NCBI GenBank assembly: GCA_964017045.1
Contig: OZ024807.1
Span: 8,289,481 to 8,353,480, forward strand
Reading direction: 5' to 3'
Origin: Omphiscola glabra
Lineage: Eukaryota; Mollusca; Gastropoda; Lymnaeidae
DNA length: 64,000 nucleotides
The notes beneath the pieces are model-generated. The model was not told where the DNA came from, did not search any database, and saw only the letters and a program-made list of their open reading frames with translations. Position numbers and translations under genes: made by a program. Within the stretch, counting starts at the first letter, position 1; the number at the start of each line of letters is the position of its first letter. Below, piece after piece: positions 24,010 to 36,700 of the stretch.

Positions 24010-25150
24010 ACCGCCAGCTTACCACCCCCCCCCCAGACAATTGCCACCGCCACCTTACCACCCCCAGACACTTGCCAGCTTACCACCCCCAGACACTTGC
24101 CAGCTTACCACCCCCCCCAGACAATTGCCACCGCCACCTTACCACCCACCAGACACTTGCCACCGCCAGCTTACCACCCCCAGACACATGCCACCTTACC
24201 ACCCACCAGACACTTGCCACCGCCAGCTTACCACCCCCAGACACATGCCACCTTACCACCCACCAGACACATGCCACCTTACCACCCCCAGACACTTGCC
24301 ACCGCCAGCTTACCACCCCCAGACACATGCCACCTTACCACCCACCAGACACTTGCCACTGCCACCTTACCACCCACCAGACACTTGCCACCGCCAGCTT
24401 ACCACCCCCAGACACTTGCCACCGCCAGCTTATCACCCCCAGACACTTGCCACCGCCACCTTACCACCCCCAGACACTTGCCACCGCCAGCTTACCACCC
24501 CCAGACACATGCCACCTTACCACCCACCAGACACTTGCCACTGCCACCTTACCACCCACCAGACACTTGCCACTGCCACCTTACCACCCACCAGACACAT
24601 GTCACCTTACCACCCCCAGACACATGCCACCTTATCACCCCCAGACACTTGCCACCGCCAGCTTACCACCCCCAGACACATGCCACCTTACCACCTTACC
24701 ACCCACCATACACTTGCCACTGCCACCTTACCACCCACCAGACACTTGCCACTGCCACCTTACCACCCACCAGACACATGCCACCTTACCACCCACCAGA
24801 CACTTGCCACTGCCACGTTACCACCCACCAGACACTTGCCACTGCCACCTTACCACCCACAAGACACATGTCACCTTACCACCCACCAGACACATGTCAC
24901 CTTACCACCCACCAGACACATGCCACCTTACCACCCACCAGACACATGCCACCTTACCACCCACCAGACACATGCCGCCTTACCACCCACCAGACACATG
25001 CCACCTTACCACCCACCAGACACATGCCACCTTACCACCCACCAGACACATGCCACCTTACCACCCACCAGACACATGCCACCTTACCACCTTACCACCC
25101 ACCAGACACATGCCACCTTACCACCCACCAGACACTTGCCACCGCCTCGC
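24010..25150. repeat. 26-bp array, over 1.1 kb, open in three frames
   Basis: The basic unit is ACCTTACCACCCACCAGACA plus CATGCC, with variants that insert CCGCCAGC or TGCCACC. Stop codons are absent from the unit, so frames of 376-410 codons overlap each other. This makes a protein gene very unlikely. It begins near a poly-C run at about 24,027. Confidence 0.95.
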
Positions 25151-26269
25151 TATATGTAAATTCTCCTACATGATAACACTGCGCATCAATTTATTTCAAT
25201 AACGCATGCATAATATGTTTTCTTTTTTTTTTTTTATTTTTGGAAAATGACTTTATCATTCCTAATAGAGTAGAGGGTGCCAGGTGTACCGTGACAACGC
25301 CCTTAGTCAATGATAGGGTGGGCAAGTGGAAAGGGGGAAAAGTCCGGGCGATTGGGGTGCTATGAAAAATCAAGGGGGGGGGGGGAAAGAGTTTATGTTT
25401 CAGCTCATTAACATTTTACGTTATGATACAATTTAGAAACAAACGACTTCAACAATCTGATTGTGACATCCTTGCGAATTACACTTAAATCTCTTACACC
25501 CCACCCCCCCCACCCCCACCCCACCCCCACCAATTCAAACCTTAGTTTCAATTCGATTGAGAACAGTTGTGGATTTATAGAATGATGAAATCATATCATG
25601 AAAGTTGCAGCAAGGAGAACACACGTAACAAATTTTTTTTTTTTAACATTATTTTTTTTTTCAATATAAATTTTAATTTTGAAAGACTTCCTAAATACAA
25701 ATAATTATTCAATTAAGAAATACTTTTTTTTTTTTCCCTTTTTTTTAAAAAATGCATTTTTACTATAGTAATCACATCACCGTGTCCTGCTCCTGCCTAG
25801 ACCCGCCCCATGACAATTGTCAACAAATTTAAACGGCTACTCACCTGACTGACCTGAGCAAAAAAAAAAAACAAAAAAAAAAAAGATTCCTATTACAAGA
25901 ACCCTCGACAGTTCCTTCGGATTGTGTGCACCGCCCTTCTTGTCCCACGAGCAATTACAGTTTTGTTTCGTTTCTTACCTCCTTTTTAATCTTTTTTATT
26001 TTTCTTTGCGTCAATCCAGATCCTTTGATTTACGTCATTTCCTGCCAGTGTCGCCTCACAACTTTATTCATCATTTATATTGTTATTTACACGCAACAGA
26101 TCAAGTTATAAATTACATATTATAAACTACAATGCATAAATTTGTTTCTTTTAAATGGTTACTTCCTTTTAAACATATATTATATCTTAAACTGAATTCA
26201 GAATTACGTTATTTTTGTTGAAAATCCTACAAAAGGTTCTCAAAGAATTGTCCATTATCAAAACAGAAC

Positions 26270-26600
26270 AGTTTAACGCCCGCGAAAGAAACAAAAGAAA
26301 AGAAAGAAAAACGCCTGGAGTTATACCACTGGGAAGCCAGTCTAGTCACAGATATAAACCGAATGATTGTTTTAGAGTCAATACGGCCCAGGATGTACGC
26401 GTGCCACGATCAATGACGTGATCGGAAGCGGCGAAACGATGCGCGGACGAGAGTACAGCCCCCGTCTCATCTTGTCGTACTAACATCTCCGCGCGAGCGA
26501 TACATTTTGTTTCATTATCACTGTCCCCCCCCCCCCCCTTGCGTGGTAAACATGATCCGGCGATGGCGCGCACTCACCTGAACGGGAACCCTGTACCTTG
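26270..26600 (-). promoter_or_regulatory. CpG-richer block with a consensus minus-strand donor; possible promoter or 5' exon
   Basis: The block is richer in CG dinucleotides than its surroundings (GCGCGGACGAGAG, CCGCGCGAGCGA). On the minus strand CGTTCAG|GTGAGTGC at 26,578-26,577 is a near-perfect donor. It could end a 5'UTR exon of a minus-strand gene such as the GPCR. Speculative. Confidence 0.25.
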
Positions 26601-26639
26601 CTTTCAGCTAGACAAGAGTGTCTAGATCTCTCTGTCACC

Positions 26640-26890
26640 TTAACACGTGTTTATATCTCTCTGTCAGCTTAACACACGTGTACATATCTGTCCACATTAC
26701 ACACTTTTTTTTTTTAATCTCTCTGCTAACCAAACACATGCTTTACATCTCATTTGTCAATTGAACACGTTCATATCTCTCTGTCAACTTAACACACGTG
26801 TACATATCTGTCCTCATTACACACTTTTTTTTTTAATCTCTCTGCCAACCAAACACATACTTTACATCTCTCTTGTCAATTGAACACGTG
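26640..26890. repeat. 120-bp unit, two copies
   Basis: CGTGTACATATCTGTCC recurs at 26677 and 26797. Each copy carries CTCTCTGTCA and a T run. Confidence 0.85.
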
Positions 26891-27199
26891 TTCGTATCTC
26901 GCGGTCAACTTAACACTTGTCCTTATATCTGTGTTTTTTTTGGTTTTAACATTTTTATACGTCATAGCCGGGTGCAGAGGGCCGCGGATATTCAAGGGGC
27001 CCAAAGGTGTGATGTGGAAAAAAATAATTAAACTATCAACTTTGAATGCAGTTGGGGGGGGGGGGCACCAAACTCAAGAGTGGCGGGGGTTCTCCAAAAG
27101 TCACGCGACGGCTCTCACTCGTGTTCATAAATTTCTGTCAATTTAACTATGCAATTGTGTTTTATACATCAATATATAAATATAAACAGATGTATCTTT

Positions 27200-27500
27200 C
27201 AGATTTCAATGGGTTTCATTGAGTGTCATTCAATAATTGTAACATTTTCGTCACCACTTTCTGTCACATGATTGTCAAACGACTGTCACATTTATTATCC
27301 CATTGAATGGTCACATTTATAGCCCCCGTGATGGTCAAATTTATTGTCTGTCACGCGATTGTCACATGTATTGTCACTCATTAGTCACATGTATTGTCAC
27401 TCATTAGTCACATGACTGTCACATTTATTGTCATTCGTTAGTCACGTGATTGTTATACTTATTGTCACGCGATAGTCACATTTATTGTCACGTTGAGTTG
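27200..27500. repeat. Degenerate TGTCAC(ATTTATTGTCAC) array
   Basis: About ten irregular units built from CACATTTATTGTCAC and CACGTGATTGT. The spacing is uneven. Confidence 0.75.
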
Positions 27501-29536
27501 CCTGGTTTGAATTGAAAAGCGGTTCTCAGTTTATGTTCCACAGGGCACTGAGGGTCCACAATTCACTGTCCCATGTTTTTCCCAAATGAAGGATGCAGAG
27601 GCGTAGCTGTGTTTAGAGCAACTTGGGGCGGGACAAATATTTTTGGTCCCCCCCCCTCCTAACCTTTTATTTGAAAAAAATCTCTGCAATTAGAAAATGC
27701 TGCACCTCAATAATAGCGACAAAAGAAGAACAGCCCAGAGGTTGACCGCACCTGCGCACCCCCCCCCCCCCCCAACCCTTCCTCTACTAGGAGGATGGTA
27801 TGAATTTGAATCCAAACGTTAATTGTTTTAGTATACAAAATTAATGTAGTTTATCCTTTTCAAATGTTTAAGAACTTTTCGAATGGAAAGTGATCAGCCA
27901 TTCATCAAGCACAGCCTCTGCTTGAGTCGGCAGGGGTTGAGAACCGCTGCCATAAAAAAAAATCCTTATCATATCACCGCCGTGAATCCAGGGGACGTTT
28001 GCGATCCCGAGGGCTGTAAATCAGACATGTGCTAAGGAGGTTCGATCCGAGGACCCCCCCCCCCCCCTCGACATCTGGATAAGAGCTTGATGCAGTGGGG
28101 GCCGGCATAACTCTAGGCAAGGAAATGTAGTAGAACTAAGCTGTTTCTGTAAAGTGCAGGCTTCGATTTAATCTATATGGTCATGTAATTTGGTACTCAA
28201 CCAATCTGCGAGTCGATCAGGCGCGCTCCGTCCACTCCAATGCTCTCTTTATCATTTCGATAAGGTGAAACGGTGGCTGGCTGTACTCTTAGGAAGAGAA
28301 CTTTAGGTTTACCCTGAAAACTTAACAGGTTTAATTCTCATTAGTAGGGCCGTGCCGGGGAATAGTGGCACCCGGGGCGGAGACTGAAAATGGCGCCCCT
28401 CAAGCTATAGAAGAAATAGAAATGCAGCTCGGGGGGGGGGTGTGGCCAGTAAAAAAAAGGATATTTACGCCCCTTGTTTTGTGAAGTAGGCCTACACGGG
28501 CTTTTATCGTTTAATTCACTATCATAGATCTATCTCAAGACGATTCTGGCGCTCCTTCATGTTGGCGCCCCGGGCTAGTGCCCACCTTCTTTTCATCAGA
28601 TTCGTGTCGATTTACCAAATTTCATCTCTTGCAGGACAAAGTCAATTTGGAGTTTAAAAATTTCTTTGAAAAGAGAAGTTGAATTTTGACTTTAAAACGA
28701 AGTCAAGTTAAATAAAAAAAATTAAAAAATCTTTTTTTCTTTCTTTTTTTTGTTGTTTGAAATCCACATTTGACATGTACATAGTTTGAAACAAAATTGT
28801 TCAGTGTTTATGATTTACAATAAAAAAAAATTGAATTATATTTATAGAATCAATTTATGAGTGTTGCGTAATTTGAGTAGGGCCATATTGCACCATACGC
28901 GTATCTGGTGAAAATGTGTGAAATTATCCAATAACTGCAACTCTGTTTGGATAAAAACACTTTGACTTTGCCAAATGCATACTAAATTCGCTAAAATACA
29001 TCCTAAATGTCCCAACTTTTCAAAATTCATGCTGTCTCACCGAATTCAACTTATTTTTGCCAAAATACATCTGTTATGTTCATTTATTTTCAATTTTTTT
29101 AAATATTTTTGTGGTATATTTAAAATAAAACTGTTTTAAGATTTGGCTTGCTTTTTAAAAACTACTTAACAATGGACTGAAAACCTGTGTACAAAAGTAA
29201 AATCGATACCAAAGCCAGATATATTAACAATATTCCATTTAATTATACTGTTAAATTTATAAATAGAAATTTAAAAAAAAATTAATTAACCCTCAGCACA
29301 GCAAGTGAAAAAGTACCCTCCTTGAAAGACACAAACATTAAATAAATACAAACATAAAGAGTACAGTCTTGTAAGGCTGGTGTAAATGTTTAAGTTTAAG
29401 TCTAGTAAATGTTTAAGAAAGTTAGGAAAAATCTCCATCGGCTGGGAAAGCTGCCGACTTATTTATATGGAGGGATTAGTACTCTCCGGAAAAAAAAAAT
29501 TGTAGAAATTGCATCACTCAATAGCATTCTTTAGAC
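27500..29536. other. No gene seen; decayed transposon pieces
   Basis: AGCGGTTCTCAG at about 27,521 and GGTTGAGAACCGCTG at about 27,930 may be ends of another hAT copy, but no matching flanks are visible. CGCCCCGGG-type MITE pieces occur at about 28,360-28,580. From 28.6 kb the sequence becomes AT-rich. Confidence 0.5.
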
Positions 29537-30027
29537 CAAATGTCCCCAAACTTTTCTGCCTCCTAGACCACTTGCCATGTGTTTCGGTTTTGGGTAGACC
29601 TCCTGCTTACCTGATATTGATTTTTTTTAAATTCATCAACTTCAAATGTATTTTTCACAGCCGGTATAGTGCTACTCACTTTGAAAGATTTAAATTTATA
29701 TTCATATATCAGAAAATATACCTAATAACTAAAATCTTAATATGATTCTTCATCACGTTTCGTGAACATTTATGTTTTTAAAATTTTTACTTCATAGGTA
29801 CTTTTATAATTTATGTAGGAAGATGTATGTCATTATATTATAATGTTATATTATGTAAGTAAATAGGTACTATCTGTGTATGTGGATTATTCCATTCATG
29901 GAATCCCAAAATAGAAGTCACGACCTGCTTACATGAGATCCACTATCGTTCACCCCCATTTTCATTTCATGGACCCCCAATTTTTTTCTCGCTGACATGG
30001 ACCCCTTGCAAGTTTTGGGAATCACTG
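29537..30027. mobile_element. hAT-type MITE (491 bp)
   Basis: It begins CAAATGTCCCCAAAC and ends GTTTTGGGAATCACTG. The flanking 8-mers CTTTAGAC and CTTTAGAG match at seven positions. The interior is AT-rich and non-coding, with GACCCCC-type motifs near each end. Confidence 0.65.
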
Positions 30028-30209
30028 CTTTAGAGCAGACAGAATGTAAACAACTTGTTCCCAATCAAGGGAGGGGTGGCGTTGGTACGGCCTACACATT
30101 CAAAATGGTGACGTCAATATACAAAATGAAGAGGGTGAGACAAGTGTTAGTCGAAACAACGCTACGTTGAAGTAACATTTTAAGGGAATACATAGGCTAT
30201 AGCAACAGC

Positions 30210-30852
30210 ATAATTTCGGGAAATATTCTGCAACTTCTGGGAATAATATGCGACTTCGGGAAATATTCTGTGACTTCGGGGAATATTCTGCGACTTCGGG
30301 GAATATTCTGTGACTTCGGGGAATATTCTGTGACTTCGGGGAATATTCTGCGACTTCGGGGAATATTCTGCGACTTCGGGGAATATTCTGTGACTTCGGG
30401 GAATATTCTGTGACTTCGGGGAATATTCTGTGACTTCGTGGAATATTCTGTGACTTCGGGGAATATTCTGTGACTTCGGGGAATATTCTGTGACTTCGGG
30501 GAATATTCTGTGACTTCTGGGAATATTCTGTGACTTCGGGGAATATTCTGTGACTTCGGGGAATATTCTGTGACTTCGGGGAATATTTTGTGACTTCGGG
30601 GAATATTCTACGACTTCGGGGAATACTCTGTGACTTCGGGAAATACTCTGTGACTTCGGGGAATACTCTGTGAATCCGGGAGATAATCCTCAACTTCCGG
30701 AAATACTCTGCGACTTCGGGAAATACTCTGTGACTTCGGGAAATACTCTACGACTTCGGGAAATACTCTGCGACTTCGGGAAATACTCTACGACTTCGGG
30801 AAATACTCTGCGACTTCGGGAAATACTCTGCGACTTCGGGAAATACTCTCTG
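30210..30852. repeat. 20-bp array, about 32 copies
   Basis: The unit is GAATATTCTGTGACTTCGGG; from about 30,600 it changes to AAATACTCTGCGACTTCGGG. A disturbed unit at about 30,670-30,700 (AATCCGGGAGATAATCC) separates the two types. The 197-codon minus-strand frame is an artefact. Confidence 0.94.
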
Positions 30853-31578
30853 ACCACCGTGCCTAAAACTGATGAGTCAACAGCTCGGTCCTTTCGATGC
30901 CAACTTAAGTCTCCGACTTTGGTATCATTTTCTCATTCCGACCGGAACACAGACAACAACATGACGCGATATCGAAATGTGACTCCATACCCCTTCTTTT
31001 GTTTAAATAAAATGATGTAAGTTAGCCATTGTTATCCGTCTCAGCGCAAGTAATAACCATTTATGAATTTTCTGTATGGCGGGCGAGAATGAATGGAATC
31101 TATGACTATAATAAGTATGACGTGTTCACACAAACACGCATACAGTGTCCTCAGTCATAAGCTGGTACAAATGAGCAATGAGACCTCTGCAGTGCATTCT
31201 CTAGAGATGTTGAATCTATGACACTCTATTTGTTTTTTTCCTTAAGGTTTGTGCTCCCCCCCCCCCAACCCCCTAAAAAAAAAAAAAAAAACACACCCCA
31301 ACACTCTTTGACCTCCGCAAGTCCATTTAGCGGTGTGTGCCTGGTCATCCAAGAGGGCAGAGTGGGTGGGATCTGATCTCTTGAAGACTCTTGACACTTT
31401 TTAAACTCTAGTACTTTTGTGGAACGTTCTCAGTCTTATTTCATTCCCCCCAATCCCCCCCCCAAATCTCCCCCCCCCCCTTCCACCCTTCATCCGCCGC
31501 ATCCCGTTCAGAAAGGAATGTGAATGTTATTCTAAACAGTTTCTCTCTACATTAAGGCTGTAAATGATTCATGGGATG

Positions 31579-31763
31579 CACTGGCGTAGTGAGGGTGGGC
31601 AAGGGGGGGGGCATCATGCCCCGGGCGCTACTCACAAAGGGGCGCCAAATGGTATATTTTACTATAATATTGTATGGTTTTCGAATGGGGGGCGCTAAAA
31701 AGGTATTGGGGGCGCTAAAAAGGTATTGTGCCCCGGGCGCGAGTTAAGCTCGGTACGCCACTG
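31579..31763 (-). mobile_element. MITE with CAGTGGCGTAG ends (copy 2, inverted relative to copy 1)
   Basis: This is the reverse complement of the 1.6-kb copy over nearly its whole length, including AATGGTATATTTTACTATA. Both flanks are ATGGGATG, a perfect 8-bp duplication that differs from copy 1. The two are therefore independent insertions, not a segmental inversion. Confidence 0.8.
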
Positions 31764-32059
31764 ATGGGATGACCAGTGGAAGAACACTGGCATTTCTGAT
31801 CGCACAGATGCATCCTTTGACTTCGTTTCGTTGTTTGTTTTTTTTTTAAATCTTTGTTTTGTTAAACGTAATCTCCTTTAAATTTAACATTCCTTAACCA
31901 TCCCACACACTTTTTTTTTAACCTACCCCCGAGCTATAAAAGTACTTCAACCTCCATCCTCCTTTTTTTTTTTCCAGTGTTGAGCATACTGATCTCAACA
32001 CCACTGCCATTCCACTCCGTGGAAATATCTATGCATTCTAGGGTCATTAGGTTATCGTC

Positions 32060-32340
32060 AGTGGCGTAGCAAGGGGGGTGCGGTGGGTGCGGACCACACC
32101 GGGTGACACCATCCCAGGGGGTAGACAACAAATGGAAAAAATGCATATTTACAGAGCACAAACTGCTCGGTCTAATCGAATTTCATTATAGGGAAACCGA
32201 TCACATTAAATTTGTTCACAAATATAACCAGTCCAAATGCGTGCTTTATTTAGAATTCAAGGATGATATGATGCGTTAAAAATGAGGTGACCCTATAAAT
32301 AGGTCAGAAAAACACCAGTTCTATCACGATGTAACGCCGA
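32060..32340 (+). mobile_element. MITE-like repeat starting AGTGGCGTAGC (copy A)
   Basis: It shares with 33,110-33,365 the order GTGGCGTAGC, CCGGGTGACACCATC, TGCATATTTACAGAG, CGGTCTAA-CGAATTTCAT, GCGTGCTTTATT and TAGGTCAGAAAAA. The left end resembles the CAGTGGCGTAG MITEs. The right end is not defined. Confidence 0.55.
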
Positions 32341-33109
32341 ATTAAGTGTCTGGTAACTTTGGTGACAGGAAGCTAAACATATATAATTTCTGAAAAATAA
32401 AGCTTTCCATTAATATCAAATACGATGCAGTCAGGCGATTATAAGTAACCTACCTGAATCGAATCGGTAAAAAATTAAAACATTTTAAAAATGACTTTTT
32501 ACTCATTTATAGGGTTTACAAACTAATATTTTGCACATTTGTCTTATATCTTTAATAATTAATTCAAATCTTTAAAAAAGGGTTTTGAAACCAAATATAG
32601 ATCAATATACCAGAAATACTCAAAAATTAGTATTTCGTCACTTCATCACTAGAACGGTCACATTATATTTGAGGACGATTGTCATACAGCGCAATGTCTT
32701 TTATATACTGTCTGCAATTTCACCCGGTCAAGGCCTCGATCTTCTGACACGGGCCTTGGGAGTCACTGGCCAGACCCTTGCCAGAGGAGATCGATCCCTC
32801 TCTCCCTCCCTCTCCCCCTCAATATAAATTAGCTTTTACATCCCCCATACATCCCTGTGGATTACATTTAATAACGTTAATGACTTCTCTTTGTATTTTT
32901 TTCCCTATAACAAGCATTATAAATACCTTAACTATGACTAATTCCATAAAGTACCGTTTCAGTTATGCTAGGGACAGCCCACTACAACAATCACTCGAAC
33001 ATATAATGGAGTTATGTTTTAAAAGTTGTCCCATTACAATCGGTTTAAATTAGCTAAAACAGGACATAAATCTACATCTATTAATTCAGGTCAAAACTAT
33101 TGCGTTGTC

Positions 33110-33365
33110 TTAGTGGCGTAGCTAAGGATATGCGGACGCGCCGGGTGACACCATCTCAGGGGTGACACCAAATTAAAAAATTGCATATTTACAGAGAAAA
33201 AAAAACTGATCGGTCTAACCGAATTTCATAAAAGGATAACCGATCACAGGTAAATTGTCCACACGCGTAAACCAATCCACGTGCGTGCTTTATTAAAATT
33301 TCAAGGTTGATGCCTCATAATTGGAGTGACCTTATTATTAGGTCAGAAAAAAACACTGCTCAACG
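33110..33365 (+). mobile_element. MITE-like repeat starting AGTGGCGTAGC (copy B), upstream of the RBBP5 start
   Basis: Second copy of the repeat at 32,060, ending about 430 bp before the RBBP5 ATG. A sequence GTGACACCACTG at about 34,628 resembles an inverted terminus of this family. I see no matching flank duplication, so the full extent is open. Confidence 0.5.
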
Positions 33366-33797
33366 CACACTTTTGGAAATAATTTTAAAATACAGAGTAT
33401 GGGGGGCATCCATCAATGATGCCCCGCTCCCTTATGATCGTATATTTTTTACACAATTTTAATTTAAACGCCCTTCCTAACAATTATTAGATATCTGACT
33501 GCTGACGTCATTTATGGATGACCCTATAGCCTATAGTAATAGCTCTTTAAGAGTATTGATATAAAGTAAAGCTTTCTAGAAGTTAATCAAAACTATTTTT
33601 AGTCTTCACCTTAACTTTTATGTAAATCAAGCTCCCGTGACTCAAACACATAGTCTAGGTTGTATTATTTTGTAAAATATTTTTTTTCTTTCTTAAAAAA
33701 TAAAATAATCAATTTATGTTTTTAAGCAATTTCAAGGAAGGCTACTCTCATCGTTCAATTAATCCGCAAAACAAGGTTTTACGTTTCAGAAAGAAAC

Positions 33798-36700
33798 ATG
33801 AATCTTGAACTTCTCGGTAAATGATTTATTAATTGTCGAAATGTTTCCATTAGTTATATTGAAATTTTTAAAAAGTAGTCAATATTCAGCTCATATTATA
33901 TTCACATGATGTAAACAGACCAGACGTCAGTAGTCAGAAGTGCACGTATTTTGGGTAGTCCTATGCCTATGATGCCCTATGCCGATGCCTATCTCGCAAA
34001 ACTCTCTTCCTCCAGTCTCAGACGTTCTAATTTTTTTTTCATATTCATTCATTGGTTCTCTCAATCTATGAAAAATCAGTAATTGTCCATCAGTATCTAG
34101 TCATCAAACAAAGTACTAATCACTGGAACACAGTGTCTATGCCTGGCCTATTCTATACTAAAATTACTTACTTACTTAGTTTAGTTAGTATACTGTTCCA
34201 GGTCCAGTGTATACTAGTATACTTATACTTTATTACTATTTTGACAATATATTATAATTGTTGAGTAATTATAGTATAGTATTATATACTATATTAAATT
34301 ATGCTATAGCTACTCTGTACTTTATTATTATTTATGAACATAAGAAGTTAACTTGCTATTTCTTAGTAAAGTAGGTTAATCCTTAATCAGGTTATATTTA
34401 TATCTTAATTTAGTTAACTAAGTTCAGTGCAAATGACACATTGTTAACTGTTTTAAATAAATCATGAACTTATGTTATTATTATTACAATTAAGGTCTAT
34501 TAAAAGAATTTTATAAGTCAAATATTTTCAAATATGGTCTTTATTCCTTAAGCAAAACAAAAACTATTAGCTTTAACAAATTGTTTGAGATGAAAGAGGT
34601 ACAACATCATGCGTTTTTTGTTATTCGTGACACCACTGGCAATGTGGTATAAAAATAAAAGGAGAACTCAGAAATTAAAAATTCGTTTAAAAACAAATAA
34701 TATTACATACTAATTGGAAAACAATATATGCATTTTCAAATACCTTTTGAAGTGTTAAAATGTAGCTCCATTTGCCTCATTCGGTAAATAAGGAGTTATA
34801 ATTTTTTAAAGACTTTAATTAAATGATCACTTCTAAAAGATGCTAAAATAAGAGATTTTAATAACTAATAAGTAATATAAGGCATAATAAGGGCTTAGTG
34901 CTAACAATAAGTAGAGCATAGCATAGAGGAATGACTATAAACAATAGTCAGAAGTATAAATTATATGAGGTCTTGCCTCTAGTATATTCAGTAGTGATAC
35001 TCACAGTCGCAGCAGGAATATTAAATGCTCTCAGATGAAGTATTTATAAATTAATATTAGCGTTCTAAATGCACTTACTTTTTATTGTTGTAGCTGTTAC
35101 AACTGCATCTTTATTTATCTTTTATCAAGCCGAAGTCACAATTTGAAGCCAATCTTAAGAATTAAAAAATAGCAATTAAGTTATAAGACAAGTCTAATTT
35201 ATTATTTTCCAATTCTCAGTTTTAAATTTTATGTTATAATTATTTAACAATTTGTGATATTTAGGCAATGTTTTTGTTAGCTTAAATTACTGAAATGGAT
35301 TCAGATTTAGTTGTGTTTTCTTTGTTCAGAGTCTTTTGGACAAAATTTCCCTGAAGATTTTGATGGAACATTGGATTGCGTGAGCATAGCCATCACCTGT
35401 GCTTTCAACAGACAAGGCACTCTCTTGGCTGTGGGATGCAATGATGGAAGGATTGTGGTTTGGGATTTCCTCACCCGAGGGATTGCTAAATTCGTCAATG
35501 CACATGTTCATCCGGTGTGTTCCTTGAGGTGAGATTACTGTTAAACTAATCTTTTTGCATCATGTTTTATTTTACTTGTTATTAAAAAAAAAAAGTGATT
35601 AGTGGTTTAAACTATGTTTTTAATTGAAAGGCCATGAAATAGTATATGTGTAGAAGGATTCAAGGTTTCAGGAAACTGCCTCATAGGACACATACAACTT
35701 AATTCCCACCTTTGCAGAATAAAACCAGATAAAACACCAATGTGCCCCCTCTGACAACATCCAAATTAAACGGTAACACATCACCTCTTCCACTGCCCAG
35801 AACTTCAGGGCTTATGCCTAAAACTCCTTACCAAAAATACTAGACTAACAAAACACCCTGTATACAGACAAAGAACAGCTTCAGAGAGTGTGTAAATTCT
35901 TCACCATGACCAAAGGGCACATGTCCAAATTGCCACTGGATCTGAATGATGATGACCTTCTCCTTCTGCACAAAACTTTTAATGAAAAATAATTCCTTTG
36001 TCTCCAGCGTGCAATTTACTTGGTGGAAAAATTATTTTTTTTAATTACCCATGAAGTTATCTTTTTGGATTTATTATTAGTAAAGTATTAGTAATCTCTA
36101 AGCATCAGACTTTTGATGACATGAGCTGGTTTTATACAAATAAACCTAAAGTAAGAAATTTTAATTGAAGTAGGACAGCATGCTTTATTTTTACTAACTA
36201 ATACTGACATTAGAGCTTGATAATGTATTGGTAATCACAAATGTCATCATGGGATGAGGACAGCTGAGTGTATAACAATACTTTCAGCTTTATGTAAGAT
36301 AATTAGCCAATTAAATAAGTCAGCACAAAGAAGGGAGAATATGGTCTCCAACTGGTTTTTAAAAAAAAATCTGTAATACATTTTATTACATTTCCACAGT
36401 TGGAACAGAAGTGGCCGAAAGTTGCTGAGTGCTGCAACTGACAACACAGTTGCCATCTGGGATGTGCTCTCAGGGGAAAATGACAAAGTTTTTCGTTTTC
36501 CGTCACCAGTTTTAAAAGTCCAGTGGCACCCACGTAACAGGTAGGCATATTTTTAATTTTCAGATCTGCTTTTTTTTTTCCATAGGGTAGAAAAGTCATA
36601 CCAGTTTACTAAAAAGTTCGGTGTAATTTAGTTTATCCCTCCATAAACTTTATTACATCACTTTGACCCGTCATATCCCCCCATAAACTTTATTACATCA

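Noticed and set aside
23941..25202. Three overlapping ORFs of 376-410 codons rich in Pro, His and Thr
   Set aside because: All three frames are open because the 26-bp unit has no stop codon. No frame shows preference or homology.
27520..27945. Further hAT copy bounded by AGCGGTTCTCAG and TTGAGAACCGCTG
   Set aside because: Flanks do not match and the interior is unlike SPIN; kept only as a possible relic.
28030..28062. tRNA-like B box (GGTTCGATCC)
   Set aside because: No A box or cloverleaf can be folded upstream.
30100..31020. ORFs of 197 and 116 codons with 20-residue periodicity
   Set aside because: They are translations of the 20-bp array; the period in residues equals three units.
33110..34640. 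One 1.5-kb transposon enclosing RBBP5 exon 1
   Set aside because: End-like sequences exist on both sides but no flank duplication is visible, so the claim cannot be supported.
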